Below, piece after piece: positions 51,201 to 56,232 of a stretch of 56,232 nucleotides of DNA. The position numbers and the translations under genes were made by a program. Source of the DNA: Anaeromyces robustus (Eukaryota > Neocallimastigomycota > Neocallimastigomycetes > Neocallimastigales > Neocallimastigaceae); the NCBI GenBank assembly GCA_002104895.1, contig MCFG01000181.1, positions 75,001 to 131,232 on the forward strand, given 5' to 3'. The first letter of the stretch is position 1. Every line of letters starts with the position of its first letter. The notes beneath the pieces were generated by a model that was not told the DNA's origin, ran no database searches, and saw nothing but the letters and a program-made list of their open reading frames with translations.

Positions 51201-51524
51201 AATACTTTTATCTGTGAAAAAATAATCCATATTTAATATGATAACATTAAATTTTCCTAAATACTTATCCCAATTTTCTTTTTTAGAAATATTCTTATCA
51301 TCAAATATTGTTATTTTTTTATCTGTATTACAGTAATAGGCTGTAAGCATGTTTACAGTATATGTTTTTCCAAACCCACTAGGACACGAAACACAAATAG
51401 CATTGTTATTAGTATCTATTAAAATATTCAAATTTAATATTATTTCTGTTTTATCGACATAAACATTGGAGTTTAAAAGGTTACTAAAATTTTCTTCACC
51501 AGGATTAAAGGATATGTTTGACAT
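45285..51524 (-). CDS. Giant protein of five tandem AAA-ATPase-like (PF09820-type) modules
   Basis: 2,079 residues in one open frame, with no intron seen. Five modules start at residue 1 and near 50249, 49013, 47777 and 46541. Each has the family landmarks: F-NP-E-F-LLNS-YVDKT, a P-loop ending FGKT, the Walker B strand KIVLIID, YMTGILPI, the MISP block, and the WY-GYKL...PWSIIKAI block. P-loops read CPSGFGKT, RPAGFGKT, RPAGFGKT, RPRRFGKT and RPRRFGKT. Walker B reads IDDWDY, then IDNYDY three times, then IDEYDY. Only the last module has the canonical pre-loop Arg pair plus Asp-Glu; module 4 has the Arg pair but IDN. From memory, PF09820 proteins usually have one module followed by a PD-(D/E)XK nuclease domain and are very abundant in gut fungi and gut bacteria. 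Function is unknown, presumably nucleic-acid or defence related. The nuclease follows downstream in broken form. Confidence 0.85.
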   Translation of the reverse strand: MSNISFNPGEENFSNLLNSNVYVDKTEIILNLNILIDTNNNAICVSCPSGFGKTYTVNMLTAYYCNTDKKITIFDDKNISKKENWDKYLGKFNVIILNMDYFFTDKSIKNGIKAIKKLILIEIKRSISNFECTDENNFSQILYDIYFETKKKIVLIIDDWDYVFQSNTFDKESIEEYKNFLKKLINNNSLALIYITGILPMLESEYKISDNYSMISPEWMAKYFGFNENEIEELLKKKFGSEMHDNTNKEKIKKIKLDDGLNGSYEKKLNEKQLLYDEKLIHKNEIKLNLKDIKNWYNGYQLIDNIYGKKYNIYSSYSVVKAIMKKKIHCFQNKSILHSVIEKNFYHLKDIIILLMNSKRIKINVTSFESDMTIFNNKDDILTLFVHYGFLGYDSNTKEVYIPNEEVRINFEKFIISEKWKILNTKRDIFNPDEENFENMLNSKYYVDKTESILYLNKKVNTKEKYICDSRPAGFGKTTTAEMISAYYSFKEIRKSIFNNKKISKSENQNWDKYLGNFNVIKLNMKKFFDNGVSINDGLDAIKKGIIEEVKIVLPEFKFTDENEIVKIFNDIKNHTSRKIVLIIDNYDYVLRKSNKINNIKQDDYLVYLQFLNILVSDKSYLALVYMTGILPIKKYSDQSELNNFNEYSMISPFGLEKYFGFLEDEVKELCRKFNIPVEQNNSYRNNNELLNDREKKMNFNIIKSWYGGYKLIDSENNYDVYKPWSIIKAIEDKTISNYCDELSTIESITKYIEINLFGLKDIIFLLMNSKKIKINVTSFKSDMIIFKNKDDILTLFVHYGFLGYDSNTKEVYIPNEEQRINFKNFIKSEKWKILNTKRDIFNPDEENFENMLNSKYYVDKTESILYLNKKVNTKEKYICDSRPAGFGKTTTAEMISAYYSFKEIRKSIFNNKKISKSENQNWDKYLGNFNVIKLNMKKFFDNGVSINDGLDAIKKGIIEEVKIVLPEFKFTDENEIVKIFNDIKNHTSRKIVLIIDNYDYVLRKSNKINNIKQDDYLVYLQFLNILVSDKSYLALVYMTGILPIKKYSDQSELNNFNEYSMISPFGLAKYFGFLEDEVKELCRKFNIPVEQNDTYRNNNELLNDRENEMNFNNIKNRYDGYKLTDGENNYNVYTPWSIIKAIEHKSIENYWNNSSTIESITKYIEINLFGLKDIIFLLMNSKRIRINVKSFKSDLTIFNNKDDILTLFVHYGFLGYDSNTKEVYIPNEEQRINFKNFIKSEKWKILNKKRYIFNPDDENFEYMLNSKHYVDKTDSILFLNKKVNTKERYICVSRPRRFGKTTTAEMVSAYYSFKEIRKSIFNNKKISKSENQNWDKYLGNFNVIKLNMIDFFGYRKSINDGLDSIKKEIIEEVKIVLPKFKFTDENEIVEIFNDIENHTSRKIVLIIDNYDYVLRKSNKINNIKQDDYLVYLQFLNILVSDKSYLALVYMTGILPIKKYSDQSELNNFNEYSMISPFGLEKYFGFLEDEVKELCRKFNIPVQQNDTYRNNNELLNDREKKMNFNIIKSWYGGYKLIDSENNYDVYKPWSIIKAIKDKTISNYCDELSSIESIIEYIKINLFGLKDIIFLLMNSKKIKINVTSFKSDMIIFKNKDDILTLFVHYGFLGYDSNTKEVYIPNEEQRINFENFIKSEKWDILNTKRRIFNPDEESFDNLLNSKYYVDKTDSILFLNEKVNTKGRYICVSRPRRFGKTTTAEMISAYYGFKEIRTSIFNNKKISKNKNQNWDTYLGKFNVIKLNMIDFFRNVESINDGYDKIKKGIIKEVKIVLPEFKFTDENEIVEIFKDIENNTGRKIVLIIDEYDYVLRKSNIYNNIKQDDYLYFLQFLNVLIKDNSYLALVYMTGILPIKKYSDQSELNNFNEYSMISPFGLAKYFGFLEDEVKELCRKFNIPVEQNDTYRNNNELLNDRENEMNFNNIKNRYDGYKLTDGENNYNVYTPWSIIKAIEHKSIENYWNNSSTTESITPYIEMNFYGLKEDILRLVKENKKIKINVTSFKNDMKDFKSKDDVFTMLVHLGYLGYDQITNEVFIPNKEIQNDFLNITKSVVWDAIAEKLKKI
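46541..50249. repeat. 1,236-bp tandem coding repeats (modules 2, 3 and 4)
   Basis: The same sequence landmarks recur exactly 1,236 bp apart (for example at 47338, 48574 and 49810), that is 412 codons. Modules 2 and 3 are identical over long stretches. Module 4 differs more and module 5 more again. This is the signature of recent unequal crossing-over or gene conversion. Confidence 0.93.
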
Positions 51525-51528
51525 ATGA

Positions 51529-51564
<36 letters not shown>

Positions 51565-52809
51565 AAATTTTTTTTTTAATAATTGAATAAAGAATAAAAA
51601 AAAAAAAAACGAATTTGTTTTCTTTTTATATATTATTGTTTTTAATAAAATTTTCTTTTTTTTTTTTTTTTTTTCACCTTACTAAATAAAGTAATAAAAA
51701 ATTTTTTTTATTACTTTTTTTAAATTAATTAATAAATTACAAAGAAATAAATATGTAAAATATTTAAAAAATTAGTCATAAAAAAAAAAATTGTAAAATA
51801 TTTAAAAAATTAGACATAAAAAAAAATTTGTAAAATATTTAAAAAAATTTGTAAAATATTTAAAAAAATTTGACATAAAAAAAAATTTGTAAAATATTTA
51901 AAAAAATTTGAAATTATAAAATCTTTATTTATTTATATTACTAGAATATGACATAATAAAAATAATAAAAAGTATAATTTATATATTAAAAGTTATGATC
52001 TCGTTGCATTAAATTGTTCTATTATATACATAAAACTTTTTTTTTTTTTTTAAATATTTGTAATTACAAAAAATAAAAAAAATAATCTAAAAAAATTTAT
52101 TAAAACATATACCTTTTTATAATAATTGTAAATATTAATTATTATTTTTTTCTAAATTATTAATTTTTTTTATTTAAAATATGTTTTTTATTCAAATTAT
52201 TAAATCATTTTATTATTAAATCAATTTATTTCATTAAAATTTATTTTTTCTTTATTCTTTTTTTCTTTATCATGATTTTTTCTAATTTATTTAATAATAA
52301 AAATGAGTTGTAAAATATTTTTTTAAGTTCATGATCAATTCTAGTTCCTTTATTAATTTAGATTATATGATTTTTATATGATTTAATAATGATTTTAAAT
52401 GGATGACTTTAAATAATTTTACATAATTATATAGTGTATTTTAAAAATAGCAATATAATAATTATTATTATTAAACCGTTAAAATTGATATTAAAATTAA
52501 TATTAAAAAGATTCATTAAGTATAAAAAATTTAAAATTAAGTTTATACATTTTATATTTTATATTTCAGTAATATATTAACATTAAATGAAAATTTAAAA
52601 TGGAAAAATTTTCTTTTACAATAGTAATTTATATTTATATTTATATGTAGTATAATTAATAGCAAAAAAAAAAAAAAAAAAAATATCATTAAATGATAAA
52701 TTTGTATGAAAAAGAAATTCCTAGTTTTATTTTTCCAGGTATTATATTATTTGAATTATCTGAGGGGAAATTCTGATAATTATCATCGTAATCAGTAAAT
52801 GTATAGATG

Positions 52810-52847
<38 letters not shown>

Positions 52848-52859
52848 TAAAACCATCGA
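51525..52859. other. Upstream region of the AAA array, A/T-rich
   Basis: (ATT)n lies at 51534-51562. Four to five tandem copies of a roughly 38-bp unit (TTGTAAAATATTTAAAAAA plus a CATAAAAAAAAA part) lie at about 51756-51910. No gene is recognised, and 52690-52850 may hold the edge of the relic described next. Confidence 0.55.
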
Positions 52860-53540
52860 AACATTAAAATTTTTGTTCTTTTTGAGAGAGTTTTTTATCT
52901 CTAATTAATTCTAAAATTTCATCTTTTATACCATTTATATTAAAATTAATTAATTATATTTATCAATTCATCAAAACGACATGAATTATTCCAATAATTA
53001 CAAATTCTATTTTTTTACTTAAAGCTTGACATATTGACCATGTATTAAATATTTTTTCACCATTAGGCCCTTTATATCCATTATACCAATTTTCTAATTT
53101 TTCATACGTAATAGATTTATTTATTATCTTTACAAAAACCTCGGACTTCCTGTTCTGTGAAACCAAAATATTGATAATACATTTTATCGTTTAGCATTGA
53201 ATATTCGTTAAAACAATTAATTGAAGATTGAGATAATTACTTTGCTATTGGTATTATTCCTGTCATATAAGTAAAAGCATTATATCCTTTATCTTTTATT
53301 AAATATTTTAAAAAAAGAAATATAATTATTTCATTCAATATAAGAAAAATTTTTTATTAGTAATTATATAATCCTATTCATCAATAATTAAAATAATTTG
53401 TTCTTTTAACTCTGAACTTAAACTCTGAAGATTTTTGAAAATTTTATCTATATAATTTTTTAATATTTTAGAATCTGGGTACAATTTTTTAATGTTATCT
53501 TTTAAATCTTGATTAATTGATGCTAAATTATTATATTATT
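52860..53540 (-). pseudogene. Relic of another AAA-ATPase-like gene
   Basis: Minus-strand pieces in different frames match the same family: a Walker B strand QIILIIDE followed by a stop (about 53375-53400), then AFTYMTGIIPIAK (about 53240-53280), FNEYSML and YQYFGFTEQEV (about 53150-53215), and ENWYNGYKGPNGEKIFNTWS (within 52963-53166). No P-loop is found. It has several stops and frame changes and is clearly dead. Sequence is distinct from the five modules next door, so it is a separate family member. Confidence 0.75.
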
Positions 53541-53897
53541 ATATATATTTCATATTTTAAATTATTATGTTTTATATAAAATATTATTTTGTTTATGAAA
53601 ATAAATATGAAACTCTAAAATATAAACAAGACACTACAAAATGCTTCTAAACCAATTTTTGGTGCATCCTATCTTTATTATAAAATATATTAATGAAGTT
53701 ATCTATAATATTTTTTATTATAAACTGAAATATTTTTCTAAATAGTAATTTCTATTAATGAATGGATAATATATAATATATACAAACATATTAAATACTA
53801 TAGAATTAACATTAATATATTATTTTAATACTTTGTGGGTTTATCTTATAATTTTACATTGCATTTCAGTACATTTAATAATAATATAATAAAATAA

Positions 53898-53965
<68 letters not shown>

Positions 53966-54123
53966 AAATAGTTAATAAATAAGTAATAAATAATAAATAA
54001 TAAATAATAAATAAATAAATAAATAAAGTTAAAAAATGGCTTTTGTTTTTATTTTATTGTTAAATTTTTTTTCAGTAAAGTCATTGATATTCTTTATCAT
54101 TTTTTCTTTCTTTCTTTCTTTCT
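53541..54123. other. Intergenic with (AAAT)n
   Basis: (AAAT)n lies at about 53893-53962 and again at about 54000-54027, with (CTTT)n at about 54104-54123 directly against the ankyrin stop codon. No gene seen. Confidence 0.7.
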
Positions 54124-55842
54124 TTATATTGCTCCATGTTCCTTTAAATAATTTATTATATTCTCATATCCTTTATTACATGCCATGGTTAATAATGTTT
54201 CACCTGAATTGTTTTTTTTATTTATATCAGCTCCATGTTCAATTAAATATTTTACAATCCTTTCATTTCCTTTATCACATGTAACAATTAATGGTGTATC
54301 ACCATTTTCATTTTCTTTATTGACATCGGCTCCATGTTCAATTAAATATTTTATAATCCCTTCATGTTCATTTTGACATGCTTTAAATAATGGGGTTTCA
54401 CTTTTATTATTTTCTTTATTTATATCCGCTCCATGTTCTATTAAATATTTTACAATTTTTTCATGTCCATTTTGACAGGCTCTGAATAATGGTGTTTCAC
54501 CACAATTGTCTTCTTTATTTATATCTGCTCCATGTTCTATTAAATATTTTATAATATTCTCATTTCCATTACCACATGCATAATATAATGGTGTTTCACC
54601 ACGATTAGTTTCTTTATTTATCACGGCTCCTTGTTCAATTAAAAATTTTACTATATTTTCTTGTTCGTTAAAACAAGCAAAATGTAATGGTATTTCACCA
54701 TTCGAATCTTCTTTATCTATATTTGCACCATGTTCAATTAAATATTTTATTACATTTTCATTATCGTTTCCAATTCCACTTTTAAATGCATTAATTAAAG
54801 GGGTTTCACCATGAATATTTTCTTTATTGACATTCGCTCCACGTTCAACTAAATATTTTATTATATTTTCATTTCCGTTATTACATGCTCTATATAATGG
54901 TGTTATACCATAGTTATTTTCTTTATTTATATCTGCTCCGTGTTCTATTAAATATTTTACAATATTTTCATGTTCTTGTTGACAAGCATAAAAAAAAGCT
55001 GTTTCACCTTTCATACTTTCTTTATTTATATCCGCTTTCCCATATTCAACTAAATATTTTACAATATTTTCATATCCATTATAACAAGCACAAAATAATG
55101 CTGTTTCACCATTTCTACTTTCTTTATTTATATCTGCTTTTCCATATTTAATTAAATATTTTACAATAGTTTCATAGCCATTATAGCAAGCATCAAATAA
55201 TGGTGTTTCACCATATTCATTTTCCACATTTATATCTATTCCATGTTCAATTAAAAATTTTATAAAATTTACATTTCCTTTTTCACATGCCTTAAATAAA
55301 TATTTACTACTATCAACATCATCATCGTCGTCATCATCTTCATCGTCATCATCTTCATCGTCATCATCTTCATCGTCATCATCTTCATCGTCATCATCAA
55401 GTATAATAATTCTATATTTTTTAAATTGTTGATTTAAATCTGTGGTTGATATTGGTATTTTATTTTTATAACTATGGAGTAATTTAATAATATATTTATT
55501 ATCAAAAAATTTAAAGCAATTAAAAATAATATTTAATAATTTAATTTCATTATTTTGTATTAAAACTTTAATTAATTCTGAAGATATATTTAAATATTTT
55601 GTACATTTTTCAGTAATAAATTTTAATCTATTGGAAGTAAGCAAGTTTTCATGGTAGAGTTCTAAAACAACATCTTTTTTATTATTAGAATTTATATTAT
55701 TATTATTATTATTATTATTTGTTATTAAAAGTTTTAATTCATCAATATTTTCATTATCAATGGATTCTACAAATAAATTAATATTAAATTCATTTTTTAA
55801 AATCATTTGATGGATTGATACTATTATTAAAATTATTATCAA
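54124..55842 (-). CDS. Ankyrin repeat protein with acidic spacer
   Basis: 572 residues, intronless. The ATG at 55842 adds 12 hydrophobic residues (MIIILIIVSIHQ) that lie at a rearrangement junction; the ATG at 55806 (MILKNEFN) is an equally good start. Residues 13-145 form a helical N-terminal region (FVESIDNENIDELKLLI..., LIQNNEIKLLNIIFNCF). An acidic run of DDDDE units follows at about 150-175. Twelve ankyrin units run to the stop, most of them GETPLF-AC-NG-ENIVKYLIEHGADINKEN. Unit 6 carries a short insert (SGIGNDNE). Most ankyrin consensus positions are kept, so the protein should fold. Ankyrin units bind proteins; the partner is unknown. It points away from the nuclease fragment on its right. 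Confidence 0.87.
   Translation of the reverse strand: MIIILIIVSIHQMILKNEFNINLFVESIDNENIDELKLLITNNNNNNNNINSNNKKDVVLELYHENLLTSNRLKFITEKCTKYLNISSELIKVLIQNNEIKLLNIIFNCFKFFDNKYIIKLLHSYKNKIPISTTDLNQQFKKYRIIILDDDDEDDDDEDDDDEDDDDEDDDDDDDVDSSKYLFKACEKGNVNFIKFLIEHGIDINVENEYGETPLFDACYNGYETIVKYLIKYGKADINKESRNGETALFCACYNGYENIVKYLVEYGKADINKESMKGETAFFYACQQEHENIVKYLIEHGADINKENNYGITPLYRACNNGNENIIKYLVERGANVNKENIHGETPLINAFKSGIGNDNENVIKYLIEHGANIDKEDSNGEIPLHFACFNEQENIVKFLIEQGAVINKETNRGETPLYYACGNGNENIIKYLIEHGADINKEDNCGETPLFRACQNGHEKIVKYLIEHGADINKENNKSETPLFKACQNEHEGIIKYLIEHGADVNKENENGDTPLIVTCDKGNERIVKYLIEHGADINKKNNSGETLLTMACNKGYENIINYLKEHGAI
55316..55398. repeat. 15-bp in-frame minisatellite coding the acidic run
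   Basis: About five copies of CATCATCTTCATCGT, reading DDDDE on the minus strand, inside the ankyrin gene. Confidence 0.92.
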
Positions 55843-55974
55843 AAATTAAGTCGTTATGAAAATAATATGTTATTAATTGGTATAAATTATGATAAAGATG
55901 TTAAAAGTACAAATGAACAGTTTAAGCATCATACTTGTATCATAGAAAGATTTCAAAAATTAAAAAGTGATTGA
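55831..55974 (+). pseudogene. 3' terminal fragment of a PD-(D/E)XK nuclease gene
   Basis: A plus-strand frame reads YYQKLSRYENNMLLIGINYD, continues through FKHHTCIIERFQKLKSD and stops at 55972-55974. This is the normal C-terminus of the nuclease gene, here open to its end, and lies inside the right arm of the inverted repeat. Nothing upstream of it on the plus strand belongs to the gene: the sequence switches at about 55831 into the antisense of the ankyrin gene. Confidence 0.85.
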
Positions 55975-56226
55975 TTATATTTTACGAATATCAAATATTT
56001 TTTAATATTATATTCTACAAATATCATATATTTTTTAATATTATTATATTTTATTAATATCAAATATTTTTTAATATTATTATATTTTACAAATATCATA
56101 TATTTTTTAATATTATAATATTTTATTAATATATATATGGAAATAAAATTATATAAAAAATAAAAAGTAAAAAAAAAAATAAAATAAAGATTGAATAAAA
56201 AAACAGTAATAAATTCATATCAATAT
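55836..56226. repeat. Inverted repeat, right arm
   Basis: Reverse complement of 44587-44985, with the same nuclease 3' end and downstream TTTTTTAATATTA-rich units. Similarity reaches to within a few bases of the window end, so the repeat may continue beyond it. Confidence 0.93.
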
Positions 56227-56232
56227 AATAAT

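Overview
The window looks like nuclear DNA of an anaerobic gut fungus (Neocallimastigomycota). Intergenic DNA is almost pure A and T, full of poly(A/T) runs and (AAAT)n, (AAT)n and (ATTTT)n microsatellites. Genes carry GT-AG introns, proteins carry runs of Asn, Asp and Ser, and the content fits this group: large ankyrin proteins, a Cys-rich secreted protein and a giant AAA-ATPase-like (Pfam PF09820 type) gene with a PD-(D/E)XK nuclease tail. Another very AT-rich, Asn-rich eukaryote such as a dictyostelid is the main alternative. The assignment is an inference; no rRNA or other phylogenetic marker is present.

Layout. 0.1-2.3 kb: a membrane-anchored carboxylesterase (minus) with a long Asn insertion. 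4.2-16.9 kb: a tandem duplication of a full-length ABCB-like ABC transporter (minus). All ATP-binding motifs are degenerate in both copies, and the second copy has two one-base homopolymer frameshifts. A decayed unidentified gene lies between the copies. 17.3-19.1 kb: a cluster of inverted repeats that looks like a MITE or another non-autonomous element. 19.6-20.6 kb: a three-exon gene for the U11/U12 snRNP 25 kDa protein (plus). 23.1-25.2 kb: a five-exon small ankyrin protein (plus) with a 13-nt micro-exon. 28.3-30.0 kb: a five-exon glutathione S-transferase with a signal peptide (minus). 30.37-30.57 kb: a sharply bounded island of balanced base composition with hairpins, unexplained and possibly a non-coding RNA. 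30.6-32.5 kb: tetranucleotide arrays and a 33-bp minisatellite. 32.6-37.4 kb: an ankyrin-type gene cut by a nearly intact LINE (minus). 37.5-38.05 kb: a second poly(T) tract followed by a segment ending in two adjacent strong hairpins. 38.7-39.2 kb: a secreted protein with four six-cysteine modules (minus). 39.2-44.6 kb: AT-rich DNA with few features.

44.6-56.2 kb is the most unusual part. A nearly identical inverted repeat of about 0.39 kb, made of the 3' end and downstream flank of a PD-(D/E)XK nuclease gene, brackets about 10.9 kb. Inside are a 2,079-residue protein of five tandem AAA-ATPase-like modules, the relic of another such gene and a 12-repeat ankyrin protein. The five modules grade from degenerate (N-terminal) to canonical (C-terminal) in their Walker B and pre-Walker A residues. 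Units 2-4 have an exact 1,236-bp period.

The genes do not form one pathway. The window is mostly a record of duplication, microsatellite growth and retroelement insertion around single-copy host genes. All calls come from reading the sequence; no database search was run.
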